Assembly (NCBI RefSeq): GCF_028369295.1
Contig: NZ_JAQMYP010000040.1
Location: forward strand, 1-64,000
Reading direction: 5' to 3'
DNA from: Streptomyces sp. HD
GTDB lineage: Bacteria > Actinomycetota > Actinomycetes > Streptomycetales > Streptomycetaceae
Length of the DNA: 64,000 nucleotides
In this document: positions 1 to 8,244 of the stretch, in pieces
How positions within the stretch are numbered: position 1 is the stretch's first letter
Layout of the letters: each line of letters opens with the position of its first letter
The notes under the pieces: model-generated
What the model was told of the DNA's origin: nothing
What the model saw: the letters and a program-made list of their open reading frames with translations, nothing else
The model's database searches: none
Position numbers and translations under genes: made by a program

Positions 1-61
<61 letters not shown>

Positions 62-111
62 ACGGGTCGGCGGCCATCGTCCCTGTCCCCCACCGAGACA
101 CGAAGGTCTCC

Positions 112-2268
112 ATGTTTCCCGCCGCTCCAGAGCAGGCCCCTCCGTCCCGTCCCCAGCGAGCCGCCCGGCCCGGAACGGAGGGCGGAACTGGGCGCCGTCG
201 CGCCCCGAGCGGGCTGTTCGAACCCGTGCAGCTCATCCGTTCCTTCCCCGAGGCGCTGCGCAAGCTGCACCCTCGGGTCCTGATCAGAAACCCGGTGCTC
301 TTCGTCGTCTCCGTCGGCGCGGTCCTCACCACGCTGTCCGCGCTGCTGCACCCGACCGTCTTCACCTGGGTGATCAGCCTCTGGCTGTGGCTAACGGTGA
401 TCTTCGCCAACCTCGCCGAGGCGGTCGCCGAAGGCCGCGGCAAGGCCCAGGCCGAGTCGCTGCGCAGGGCACGCACGGACACGGTGGCGCTGCGGCTTCT
501 GCACTGGAGCTACGGCACCGATCCGCGCATCGCCCGCACCGAGGCCGTCGCAGCCACCGACCTCAAACCACTCGACGTCGTCCTGGTCGAGGCGGGCGAT
601 TTGATCCCGGCGGACGGCGACGTCATCGACGGTGTGGCGGCGGTCGACGAGTCCGCGGTGACCGGCGAGTCGGCCCCGGTCATCCGGGAGGCGGGCGGCG
701 ACCGCAGCGGTGTCACAGGCGGTACGACGGTTCTGTCCGACCGCATCCTCGTCCGGGTCAGCGCCCGGCCCGGGCACAGCTTCCTGGACCGGATGATCGC
801 CCTGGTCGAGGGTGCGGCCCGGCAGAAGACGCCGAACGAGATCGCCCTGAACATCCTGCTGGCCTCGCTCACGATCGTCTTCATCCTGATCGTGGTCACC
901 CTGCAGCCCATGGCCGCGTACGCGAACGCGGCCCAGTCGACGACCGTGCTGGTGGCACTCCTCGTCACCCTCATCCCGACCACGATCGGTGCCCTGCTCT
1001 CGGCCATCGGCATCGCGGGCATGGACCGCCTGGTGCAGCGCAACGTGCTCGCCATGTCGGGCCGCGCGGTCGAGGCGGCCGGTGACGTGAACACCCTGCT
1101 GCTGGACAAGACCGGCACCATCACCCTCGGCAACCGCGAGGCTGCCGCCTTCGTCCCCCTGCCCGGCATCGACCCACGCCAGCTCGCGGACGCCGCCCAG
1201 TTGTCGTCGCTGGCCGACGAGACGCCGGAGGGACGCTCCGTCGTCGTCCTGGCGAAGAAGGAGTACGGGCTGCGGGAGCCCGCCGAGGGCGAGTTGACGA
1301 ATGCGCGCTGGGTGGCGTTCAGCGCACAGACCCGGATGAGCGGCGTCGATCTGCGCTGGGACAACGGCGCGGTGTGCGCGATCCGCAAGGGCGCCGCCCA
1401 GCAGGTCATCGAGTGGGTCCAGATGTACGGCGGCCAAGTCCCGTCCGAGGCACGGCACTTCGCCGACTCGGTCGCCGCCTCGGGCGGCACCCCGCTCCTG
1501 GTGGCGGTGCACGACTGGGACGGGCCCCGGGTACTCGGCCTGATCCACCTGAAGGACGTGGTCAAGGACGGCATCCGCGAGCGCTTCGCCGAACTGCGCC
1601 GCATGGGCATCCGCACTGTCATGGTCACCGGCGACAACCCGTTGACGGCGAAGGCGATCGCCCAGGAGGCGGGCTTGGACGACTACCTTGCCGAGGCGAC
1701 TCCCGAGGACAAACTCGCGCTGATCCGACGTGAGCAGGCCGGCGGCAAGCTGGTCGCGATGACCGGTGACGGCACCAACGACGCCCCGGCGCTGGCCCAG
1801 GCGGACGTCGGCGTGGCGATGAACACCGGGACGTCGGCCGCCAAGGAGGCCGGCAACATGGTCGACCTCGACTCCAACCCGACCAAGCTGATCGAGATCG
1901 TGGAGATCGGCAAACAGCTCCTCATCACCCGGGGCGCGTTGACGACGTTCTCGATCACCAACGACGTGGCGAAGTACTTCGCGATCATCCCGGCGATGTT
2001 CACGAGCGCCTACCCGGGCCTGGATGCGCTGAACATCATGGGCCTGCACAGCCCGACCTCAGCGATCACTTCGGCGATCATCTTCAACGCCCTGATCATC
2101 GTGGCGCTCATCCCCCTCGCCCTGCGCGGCGTCCGCTACACCCCGTCCTCCGCGCACGACCTGCTGCGCCGCAACCTGCTCCTGTACGGCCTCGGCGGAC
2201 TGGCGCTGCCCTTCGTGGGCATCAAGCTGATCGACCTGCTGATCTCGGGGGTGCCCGGCCTTGGCTGA
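112..2268 (+). CDS. kdpB: K+-transporting P-type ATPase subunit B (KdpB)
   Basis: Catalytic subunit of the high-affinity KdpFABC potassium pump in the inner membrane; it hydrolyses ATP to energise K+ uptake through KdpA. The 718-residue length is normal. Visible motifs are TGES in the actuator domain, the phosphorylation motif DKTGT with Asp about 332, and GDGTNDAPAL in the hinge; the C-terminal helices end in the usual GIKLIDLL-type tail. AAGG lies about 6 bases before the ATG. The gene is complete, but the kdpC gene that normally follows is absent: the next gene is an unrelated SDR. KdpA, expected upstream, would lie beyond the poly-C edge. Whether the pump is functional therefore depends on kdpA and kdpC elsewhere. 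Confidence 0.95.
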   Translation: MFPAAPEQAPPSRPQRAARPGTEGGTGRRRAPSGLFEPVQLIRSFPEALRKLHPRVLIRNPVLFVVSVGAVLTTLSALLHPTVFTWVISLWLWLTVIFANLAEAVAEGRGKAQAESLRRARTDTVALRLLHWSYGTDPRIARTEAVAATDLKPLDVVLVEAGDLIPADGDVIDGVAAVDESAVTGESAPVIREAGGDRSGVTGGTTVLSDRILVRVSARPGHSFLDRMIALVEGAARQKTPNEIALNILLASLTIVFILIVVTLQPMAAYANAAQSTTVLVALLVTLIPTTIGALLSAIGIAGMDRLVQRNVLAMSGRAVEAAGDVNTLLLDKTGTITLGNREAAAFVPLPGIDPRQLADAAQLSSLADETPEGRSVVVLAKKEYGLREPAEGELTNARWVAFSAQTRMSGVDLRWDNGAVCAIRKGAAQQVIEWVQMYGGQVPSEARHFADSVAASGGTPLLVAVHDWDGPRVLGLIHLKDVVKDGIRERFAELRRMGIRTVMVTGDNPLTAKAIAQEAGLDDYLAEATPEDKLALIRREQAGGKLVAMTGDGTNDAPALAQADVGVAMNTGTSAAKEAGNMVDLDSNPTKLIEIVEIGKQLLITRGALTTFSITNDVAKYFAIIPAMFTSAYPGLDALNIMGLHSPTSAITSAIIFNALIIVALIPLALRGVRYTPSSAHDLLRRNLLLYGLGGLALPFVGIKLIDLLISGVPGLG

Positions 2269-2291
2269 ACCGCGCCCGGTGGCATGGCTCG

Positions 2292-2330
2292 CCCGTCAAG
2301 GTCCCGTAAGCGCACGTCAGGAGCCCGTCA
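2292..2330 (+). promoter_or_regulatory. Phased CCCGTCA-like direct repeats
   Basis: Four related heptamers (CCCGTCA, CCCGTAA, cACGTCA, CCCGTCA) begin at about 2292, 2303, 2313 and 2324, i.e. 10-11 bases apart, one helical turn. This is the architecture of sites bound by OmpR/PhoB-type response regulators such as KdpE or PhoP. They lie just after kdpB, so they could be a displaced kdp control region or serve the next transcript. The regulator identity is inference only. Confidence 0.35.
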
Positions 2331-2495
2331 GAGAACGGGATTCCGGCTTGCCGGTGCCGTGCCGAACCGCTTCCATGGAATACGTGAACAGCGCCTGGCT
2401 TCTCTTCGACCGGCCGCCGAGTCCCGCTCGGCCGCTGAGTCGTGCGCCGCGCTGTCCGGAAGCGCCCGCCTCTCGCTGACGCGCTCTCCGTGACC

Positions 2496-2530
2496 CGAGG
2501 GGCGCCGTGATCCCCATCCGGCGCCCCTCG
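2496..2530 (+). terminator. Hairpin terminator after kdpB
   Basis: Perfect 11-bp stem (CGAGGGGCGCC with GGCGCCCCTCG) around a 13-base loop, followed by a pyrimidine-rich tract with T clusters. It separates kdpB from the SDR gene. It also argues against translation of the SDR from the in-frame GTG at 2507, which lies inside the hairpin. Confidence 0.7.
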
Positions 2531-2602
2531 TCTTTCCTTTCTCACCGCATGCCCACCGCCCCGCCGGGGCCACTGGGCATGCCCGCAACCCCGGATGGGA
2601 TC

Positions 2603-3421
2603 ATGCCCGAGTCCACCCTTTCATCCCTTTCTGGCCGCACCGTCCTGGTCACCGGCGCCACCTCCGGCATCGGCTACGAGACCGCCCGGCACCTCGTCGA
2701 GCGAGGCGCCACCGTGCTGCTGCACGGACGTACCGCCGAGGAGGCCCTCACAGCCGCCGACCGCCTCGCGGCGACAGCGGGGATCGACGCCCCGCAACTG
2801 CGCGCGTACGGCGCGGACTTCGCCCGCCTCGACGAGGTCGAGACCCTCGCCCACAAGGTCGTCGCCGAACACCCGCACCTGGACGTGCTGGTCAACAACG
2901 CGGGCATGGCCGCGCCCGAGCGGCACACCGTGACCGCCGACGGCAACGAGATCGCCTTCCAGGTCAACTTCCTCGCCCACTACCTCCTGACCTGCCTGCT
3001 GGAGCCGGCGCTGACCAGCGACCCGGGCGGCCGTGTGGTCAACGTGTCGTCGGCGTTGCACCGCACGGCCTCGATCCAGTGGGCCGACCCCAACCGCGCC
3101 CGCCGCTACTCCCGGCTCGCCGCCTACGCCCAGTCCCAGCTCGCCCTCACGGTGTTCGCGGCCGACCCGCGCGTGACCGCGGTCTCCGTCCACCCCGGCG
3201 TCTGCGACACCGCCCTGCTCCCGCTCTACGCCCACGAGGGCACCTCGCCCGCCGAGGGCGCCGCCCACCTGGTCCGGCTGTGCGACCCGGCGGTCGAGAT
3301 CGTCAACGGCGCCTACTACGACCGCGACCAGCGGGTCGAGCCGGCCCCGGCCGCCACCGAGGACCGCACGGTCAGGCGCCTCAACAAGCTGGCTGACCTG
3401 CTGGTCGGCCGTACCGCTTGA
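2603..3421 (+). CDS. Short-chain dehydrogenase/reductase-like protein with altered active site
   Basis: Rossmann-fold SDR protein of 272 residues. The cofactor motif TGATSGIG is at residues 17-24, NNAG at about 98-101, and the catalytic Ser region VNVSS near 149. The active-site element normally YxxxK reads Y175-A-Q-S-Q179, so the lysine that lowers the tyrosine pKa is replaced by glutamine. Family knowledge says this Lys is nearly invariant in active enzymes. The protein may therefore be impaired, or may have a non-catalytic NAD(P)-binding role. Longer in-frame starts exist upstream (2507, 2549, 2579), but the N-terminus conserved in the family begins just after 2603. No operon partner apart from the tiny gene downstream. 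Confidence 0.8.
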   Translation: MPESTLSSLSGRTVLVTGATSGIGYETARHLVERGATVLLHGRTAEEALTAADRLAATAGIDAPQLRAYGADFARLDEVETLAHKVVAEHPHLDVLVNNAGMAAPERHTVTADGNEIAFQVNFLAHYLLTCLLEPALTSDPGGRVVNVSSALHRTASIQWADPNRARRYSRLAAYAQSQLALTVFAADPRVTAVSVHPGVCDTALLPLYAHEGTSPAEGAAHLVRLCDPAVEIVNGAYYDRDQRVEPAPAATEDRTVRRLNKLADLLVGRTA

Positions 3422-3452
3422 ACATCGATCCACAGCAGGGGAGTTGATGCGC

Positions 3453-3530
3453 ATGTCGAAGCGCGCTCGCAAGAAGAAGGACCGCCGCAAGAAGAAGTCC
3501 AACCACGGCAGCAAGGCCGGCCAGCACTGA
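3453..3530 (+). CDS. Tiny basic protein, bL37-like ribosomal protein
   Basis: A 25-residue, extremely Lys/Arg-rich protein beginning MSKRARKKK with the pattern RRKKK-x-NHG near its middle. This matches the KR-x-RKK...RRKK...NHG pattern I recall for the actinobacterial 24-residue 50S protein bL37, which sits in the large ribosomal subunit of mycobacteria. A strong AGGGGAG ribosome site at 3437-3443 is 9 bases before this ATG. The alternative ATG at 3447 would be only 3 bases away, so 3453 is chosen. The tail (SKAGQH) differs from the RPN ending I remember. It is easily missed by gene finders because of its size. Confidence 0.6.
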   Translation: MSKRARKKKDRRKKKSNHGSKAGQH

Positions 3531-3544
3531 CTGAGCACGGCGGA

Positions 3545-3583
3545 GCGGGTCGGGCGAACAGCAAGGCTCCTCACTCGACCCGC
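3545..3583 (+). terminator. Possible terminator hairpin
   Basis: Inverted repeat GCGGGTCG / CGACCCGC with a 23-base loop, located just downstream of the tiny basic gene and before the GNAT-like gene. The long loop and lack of a T tract make it only a weak candidate. Confidence 0.35.
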
Positions 3584-3618
3584 CCCGCCCTCACTCCCTA
3601 TTCCCCCCCGAGGCACCG

Positions 3619-4431
3619 ATGATCGAAATCCTCCCCCGTGACCTGCCCGCTCCCAGCCGGTGGTTCCCCACGGGTTCCCCGGGCCCCACCGCCATCGCCG
3701 AGCACGTGCTGACCACGGGCAACGGCCGCTGGTGGGCCGACCGCCCCGTCGAGCCGCGCGTCATCGCCGCATCCTGCGCCGGTCACGTCGTGCTGCGCGG
3801 CGTGCCCGACGCGCTGGCACCGCAGACGCTGGCGCCCCTGGCCGACAGCCGCGTCGACGCGCCGTCCCGCTTTCTGCCGGCGCTGGACTCCGCCTTCGAA
3901 CGCCTCACCCCTTGGGAGCGCATGACCTGGACCCTCCAGGCCGAACCGCTGCCCGCCAAGCTCCCGATGAGCGTGACCGTAAGGCGCTTGGAGGCCACGG
4001 ACACCGAGGCGGTGCACGTGCTGGAGCCGGAGGCGTCCTGGCTCTCGGCGAGCTGGGGCGGACCGCGTGGGCTCGCCGTCGGCGGACACGCCTGGGCGGC
4101 CGTCAGCCGGACCGGCCGGATCCTGGCGGTGGCATGTACCTACTTCCGCGGCACCCGCTACGAGGACGTGGCGGTCTACACCGTCCCCGACCGCAGACGC
4201 CACCACCTCGCCCTCGCCTGCGTCACCTCGCTCTGCGCGGACATCACGGCACGGGGTCACCTCCCCAGCTGGAGCTGCTCGGTCCACAGCCGCGCCGACC
4301 GCCTCCTCGCCTGGACGGCGGGCTTCCGCCTGGTCCACGAATACGTCCACTACGCGGTCGGGAGCCCCGTCGTACGCGATCGCCCACTCAACGCATGGGA
4401 ACCATCCGAGGCAGGCAGAGAACCGACATGA
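3619..4431 (+). CDS. GNAT-like N-acetyltransferase family protein
   Basis: 270-residue protein whose second half has GNAT-fold features: a beta-strand pair (HAWAAVSRTGRILAVACTYF), then a strand ending in YTVPDRRRHHLA, which occupies the acetyl-CoA pyrophosphate loop position, and a closing segment DRLLAWTAGFRLVHEYVHY of the usual 'aged neighbour' type. The N-terminal ~110 residues are not recognised. The substrate is unknown. Its stop overlaps the ATG of the next gene by ATGA, indicating translational coupling. Confidence 0.6.
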   Translation: MIEILPRDLPAPSRWFPTGSPGPTAIAEHVLTTGNGRWWADRPVEPRVIAASCAGHVVLRGVPDALAPQTLAPLADSRVDAPSRFLPALDSAFERLTPWERMTWTLQAEPLPAKLPMSVTVRRLEATDTEAVHVLEPEASWLSASWGGPRGLAVGGHAWAAVSRTGRILAVACTYFRGTRYEDVAVYTVPDRRRHHLALACVTSLCADITARGHLPSWSCSVHSRADRLLAWTAGFRLVHEYVHYAVGSPVVRDRPLNAWEPSEAGREPT

Positions 4432-4817
4432 CCAGAACCCCGCTGTTCGCCCTCCGCATCCTCGACGGCCGCCACGAGATGACCGTCACCCGGCTCAAAC
4501 GCGCGGACGACTCTTTCACCCTGCACTACACGGTCACGCCCCCGCTGCCCGATTCCGGCAGCGAGCCACCCCTCGTCCCGGTCCTGGAAGCCCGGGACGA
4601 CCTGGACAACACCTACGACGACCGCGGCGGCGCCTACGGCACGGCCCCGGCAGCGATAGGCGGGCTGGCGGCCCCTCGTGTCTCGCCGTCGGCGGGTGGG
4701 GTGCGGCTGCAACCGGGTGAGGCCAGATCCAGTGAGTCAGCAGCTCCAGAACTTCGACTCCGCAATCCACGAGGAGCGTGCGGCCCTGTTTCGAGAAGGG
4801 CCGGCTCTGCTTGCTGA
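4428..4817 (+). CDS. Small conserved hypothetical, 3' end apparently replaced
   Basis: Starts in an ATGA overlap with the GNAT-like gene. The first ~75 residues (TRTPLFALRILDGRHEMTV... to ...YDDRGGAYG) look like a genuine beta-rich Streptomyces protein. After about base 4660 the frame turns into low-complexity Arg/Ala/Ser sequence with no protein character. I infer that the natural C-terminus was lost by recombination near 4660-4680, just before the tRNA-like remnant at 4910. Function unknown. Confidence 0.5.
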   Translation: MTRTPLFALRILDGRHEMTVTRLKRADDSFTLHYTVTPPLPDSGSEPPLVPVLEARDDLDNTYDDRGGAYGTAPAAIGGLAAPRVSPSAGGVRLQPGEARSSESAAPELRLRNPRGACGPVSRRAGSAC

Positions 4818-4909
4818 TGCTCCGCCGGAACGGCGCGCCCTGCTGGAGGAGTGGCATACGCATCGGGCCATCCGGCCTCTCAAGCGCCGTCGCTTCCCAA
4901 GCTGCGAGC

Positions 4910-4934
4910 GCGAGTTCGATTCTCGTCGCTGGCT
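4910..4934 (+). other. tRNA 3'-end remnant, possible attachment-site scar
   Basis: The sequence GCGAG-TTCGATT-CTCGT forms a T-arm with canonical 7-base loop and a 5-bp stem (one G-U), followed by CGCTGGC and T as a 3' acceptor strand and discriminator. No matching 5' half (GCCAGCG plus D and anticodon arms) is present upstream, so only the 3' portion survives. Such 3' tRNA fragments are typical of integration sites of actinomycete integrative elements. The adjacent gene is truncated, supporting a recombination junction here. No second copy was found in the window. Confidence 0.4.
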
Positions 4935-7065
4935 ATTGCTCGAGAGTCGGGGCGGTGTGGGGAGGCAGGGCCGTGGCTCGCTCACGGGCCTGGATGGCTT
5001 CTGGTTCGGCGTCGGCTTGTTCGTAGGCGTCGGCGGCGGCGAGCCAGTGGTGTCGGGCCTGGTCGAGGTGGCCGGCGTTCTCGTGGGCGTGGGCGAGGTG
5101 TTGGTGGGTGGTGCCGATGGTGTGCCAGTCCTCGAACTCGTGCTGGATGGTGAGGGCTTTGGTGTAGGCGTCGACGGCTTCGGCGGTGTTGCCGGTGGCC
5201 TGCAGTGCGATGCCGGTGTTGCGCCAGGCCTTGGCTTCGCGGTCACGGTTACCGGCTGTGCGGAACAGTTTCCGTGCCCGGGTGTGGGCGTCGATGGCGT
5301 CGTGAGGGCGGCCAAGGTCCATCAGGGCGAATCCGGTGTTGTTGAAGACGTAGGCCTGCCCATTGCTGTCGCTGAGGGCACGAAACAGCTCGCCCGCCTG
5401 TTCCAGGACAGGAAGTGCCTCACTGGGGCGGCCTGCGACACGCAGTGCGGAGCCGAGGAAGTTCCAGGCGAAGGCCTCTCCGGTCCGGTCGCCGACTGCT
5501 GCCAGCAGGTCGCGGGCACGGGTGAGCGCATCGATGGCTTCGACCGGCCGGTCCGCCGAGCGCAGCGCCAGGCCGAGGTAGTTGCAGGCTTCGGCTTCGG
5601 CCGCGCGGTCGCCGATAAGGCGGGCCGTGTCCTGTGTGTGGCGGCTGACGGTGACGAAGTCGTCGTAGTAGCGGCGGAAGTACAGGTAGGTGCCCAGCAG
5701 CAGGCCCAGCCGGACCAGGAGGGTGCCGTGGCGTGCCTGCGCCGTGCCGTGCATCGTGGCCAGCAGATTCGCCCGCTCGGTGTCGAGCCAGGCGATGGCC
5801 TGCGCCCGGCTGCTGAACACCTGTTGGGACACGGGCGTGTCTGTCCACCAGCGGACCAGGTCGACGGCGGCGGCCGTGCGGTGAACGTAGTGCTCCAGCA
5901 CTCGCTCCCGGGCGGCCGCGGCCTCTTCGGCCAGGACGTCATTGCTCTCGGCAACCTGGGCCGCGTAGTCCCTCACGAGATCGTGCATGCGCCATCGGTG
6001 CCGGCTGCTGCCGCGCTGTATGAGATGCGCGCGCTCCAGCGCAGCGAGGTCTGCGCGCGGCGAGTCGGCTTCGCCCAGCAGCGCGGTGATGGCCTCAAGG
6101 CCGGTCTCCGGCCCCGGCGCGAGCGCCAACAGCCGCAGTAGCCTGGCCTGCTGGGCCGGAAGAGCGCGATAGGAAAGCTCGAAGGTGGCCCGCACGCTGC
6201 GCTCCCCGTCATCCAGTTGGTCCAGAAGGCTGCGCGACGCGGTCAGGTCGCGGCCGAACTCACTCAGGGACATGCTGTGGTCCGCGATCAGCAGGGCCGC
6301 GGCGATCTGCAGGGCAAGCGGCAGGCAGCCGCACAGCGCGGCCAGTGCGGATGCCTGCGAGGCATGGCCCGCCATCCGCGCATCGGCGGGATCTGCCGCA
6401 TGCAGTGCGCGGTCGAGCAGTTCGCAGGCGCCCTGCGTCGACAGTTCGTCCAAGGCGAGCAGGCGAGCGCCCAGGGTGGGGAATTTGTGTCGTGACGTGG
6501 TCAGCATGCGGTGGCGAGAGTCGCCGGGCAGCAGCGGTCGCACCTGGCTGACCGACGAGGCGTTGTCCGCCACCACCAGTACCGGTCCGCTCTCCCGCGC
6601 GCGACGGGCGAGCGCCGCGCGGTAGAACGCGGAACGTTCCTCCGCTTGTACCGGGATGTGCTCCGGCCGGGTGCCCAGCGCCCGCAGCAACAACTGCAAC
6701 GCTTCATCGGCGCCGATCGGCGACTCGTCGTAGCCGTGCAGATCGACAAAGAGCGTGCCGCCCGGAAACCACCCCCGAGCCCGGGCCTCATGGGCGGCCT
6801 CCACCGCGAGGGCTGTCTTGCCGATGCCACCCAACCCCGACACCGCGGCTACCAGCACGGCCTGAGGCCCCGGCTGCACAGGATCCAAGGCCTCCAGGAG
6901 CCTGCGCAGTTCGTCATCGCGGCCGGTGAAGCCAACCGTCCTGGCAGGCAGAGAATCGACAGCAGTGGGCGCAGGCACATACGGCTGATAGTCGGCCCTG
7001 CCGATCACCGGCCCTGTGAACTGCCCGCCTCTGAAGTCGAAATGGTCGTCGTACTCGACACTCAT
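4933..7065 (-). CDS. STAND NTPase with NB-ARC and tetratricopeptide repeats
   Basis: 710-residue signal-transduction ATPase. Residues 1-30 carry a short N-terminal motif (FDFRGGQFTGPVIG). The NB-ARC core follows with Walker A GLGGIGKT (about 77-84), a Walker B-like LVVADNA, the GCLPLAL motif and an MHD motif (RMHDLV). The C-terminal third is a series of TPR helices (NYLGLALR, NFLGSALR, NNTGFALM, RNTGIALQ spaced about 40 residues). Such proteins oligomerise on sensing a ligand; in bacteria they act as regulators or antiphage sensors. No effector domain or adjacent effector gene is visible. ATG 7065 is chosen over the upstream start (which adds 71 atypical residues) because G-rich SD-like sequence precedes it and homology begins there. 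The stop codon lies in the tRNA-like remnant. Confidence 0.85.
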   Translation of the reverse strand: MSVEYDDHFDFRGGQFTGPVIGRADYQPYVPAPTAVDSLPARTVGFTGRDDELRRLLEALDPVQPGPQAVLVAAVSGLGGIGKTALAVEAAHEARARGWFPGGTLFVDLHGYDESPIGADEALQLLLRALGTRPEHIPVQAEERSAFYRAALARRARESGPVLVVADNASSVSQVRPLLPGDSRHRMLTTSRHKFPTLGARLLALDELSTQGACELLDRALHAADPADARMAGHASQASALAALCGCLPLALQIAAALLIADHSMSLSEFGRDLTASRSLLDQLDDGERSVRATFELSYRALPAQQARLLRLLALAPGPETGLEAITALLGEADSPRADLAALERAHLIQRGSSRHRWRMHDLVRDYAAQVAESNDVLAEEAAAARERVLEHYVHRTAAAVDLVRWWTDTPVSQQVFSSRAQAIAWLDTERANLLATMHGTAQARHGTLLVRLGLLLGTYLYFRRYYDDFVTVSRHTQDTARLIGDRAAEAEACNYLGLALRSADRPVEAIDALTRARDLLAAVGDRTGEAFAWNFLGSALRVAGRPSEALPVLEQAGELFRALSDSNGQAYVFNNTGFALMDLGRPHDAIDAHTRARKLFRTAGNRDREAKAWRNTGIALQATGNTAEAVDAYTKALTIQHEFEDWHTIGTTHQHLAHAHENAGHLDQARHHWLAAADAYEQADAEPEAIQARERATALPPHTAPTLEQ

Positions 7066-7429
7066 CACGCCCCCCGGCACCCCCGACTGCCTCCACGGTA
7101 CGCCGACGCGTGTCGATGCCCGAGTGAGATCCAGGACCGCGCGCAGCATCCCTCGCCACCTTGCGGGCCTCCAGGGTGACCACATCTGCGATGTGGACGT
7201 CAACGTCCAGGGCCGAGCGGGTCCCCGAAGACGACCTTGTGTTCCAGGCACGGAACAGCAGCAGGCCGGCTGCGGCACAGCACCCGAGTACAGCGACCAG
7301 TTGACCCTCAGCAGCCCTCAATGGCCGGCTGACCAGGCCAGCGTGGATGATCTGCGACCAGACACTGACCATCCCCTCCTACCGGCTCCAGTAGCTGTAG
7401 CAGGGCAAGGACCCGAACGCGGGCGGCGA
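7066..7429. other. Intergenic, no gene supported
   Basis: 364 bases between the STAND gene start and a membrane protein gene. Short frames read through it, but none has a ribosome site or recognisable protein character. It should contain the STAND gene promoter; no clear hexamers or repeats were identified. Confidence 0.5.
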
Positions 7430-8050
7430 CTACAACAGCCTGCCGTGGCGGCTCGGCCTGGCCGCTCCCCTGCAGGTGGCCGAGACGAGCAGGGCGAATC
7501 CGAGCGCGAAGCCCAGCATGGTGTACACCCCGCGCGGCCAGAAGATGTGGCTGTCGATGAAGGACCAGCCGGAGACGAGGAGCACGGCTGTGCCGGGCAG
7601 AACCCGGAGGCCGTGTCGGGGAAACAGTGCCACCGCGGTGGCCAGCACGGCGGCGATGAGGGCGTAGGCGCCCACCTGGCCGAGCGCCTCACCAATGTCG
7701 TAGAGCGGATGTTTCAGCGGTCCCAGTTGCGCGGTCTCGTGGGCGTGTTCGACGGTGGTTCCGGCGGCTATGCCGGCGACGGCGTCGAGCCCGGTGTAGA
7801 AGGCCGCGTAGACGAAGGCGGCCACCCAGGCCACCACTGTGGCCACGCCGGCGAGGTCTCGGCGGGGGCGCTGCCACAGAGGTACCAGGAGTCCGATCGT
7901 GAGCAGTGGGAAGACCGGCAGGAGCGCGATGTGCAACTGCGTCCAGTCCGCGGCCGTCGCCCGGGAGAGTCCGTGAGGGTGGGCGAGGCCGACCGCGGCA
8001 AGGAGCAGCGGCACGGCCGTGACAAGACAGGTCCGCCGAAAGGTCGCCAT
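7430..8050 (-). CDS. Multi-pass membrane protein, function unknown
   Basis: 206 residues with about five to six hydrophobic segments (LVTAVPLLLAAVGLA, LLPVFPLLTIGLLVPL, VATVVAWVAAFVYAAFY, GAYALIAAVLATAVALF, TAVLLVSGWSFI, MLGFALGFALLVSA). Histidines lie near the first helix and in HETAQLGPLKH. Start 8050 (MATFRRT) puts a positive residue cluster before helix 1. A GTG at 8101 is possible; neither start has a clear ribosome site. No family recognised, and no co-directional neighbour in an operon. Confidence 0.6.
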   Translation of the reverse strand: MATFRRTCLVTAVPLLLAAVGLAHPHGLSRATAADWTQLHIALLPVFPLLTIGLLVPLWQRPRRDLAGVATVVAWVAAFVYAAFYTGLDAVAGIAAGTTVEHAHETAQLGPLKHPLYDIGEALGQVGAYALIAAVLATAVALFPRHGLRVLPGTAVLLVSGWSFIDSHIFWPRGVYTMLGFALGFALLVSATCRGAARPSRHGRLL

Positions 8051-8173
8051 GCGGTGATCGTAGGGAGGCGCAGGATCGGATCCGGGCTCTCGTGCGGCCA
8101 CGTAAGGGGTTCGTAAGGTGGCGGGAGGGTGAGCGAAGAGTCCCGTGCGCTGTGCTCGGCGTCGGTCTTGCGC

Positions 8174-8215
8174 CCGGGCCTGTCCGCGGTGTGCGATGGC
8201 CGCGGACAGGCCCGG
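8174..8215 (-). terminator. Strong 16-bp hairpin terminator
   Basis: Perfect 16-bp inverted repeat (CCGGGCCTGTCCGCGG and its complement) with a 10-base loop, 30 bases past the stop of the DUF1996 gene on the minus strand. No T tract, as is common in Streptomyces terminators. Confidence 0.8.
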
Positions 8216-8244
8216 TCTGGGCGGACCTGCTCAGCTCAGCAGGG

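Noticed and set aside
391..2049. 552-codon frame antisense to kdpB
   Set aside because: Mirror of a high-GC gene; no ribosome site, His/Asp/Arg-rich composition, and KdpB motifs prove the other strand.
4678..6141. 487-codon plus-strand frame
   Set aside because: Antisense to the STAND/TPR gene for most of its length, with repetitive Gly/Val composition.
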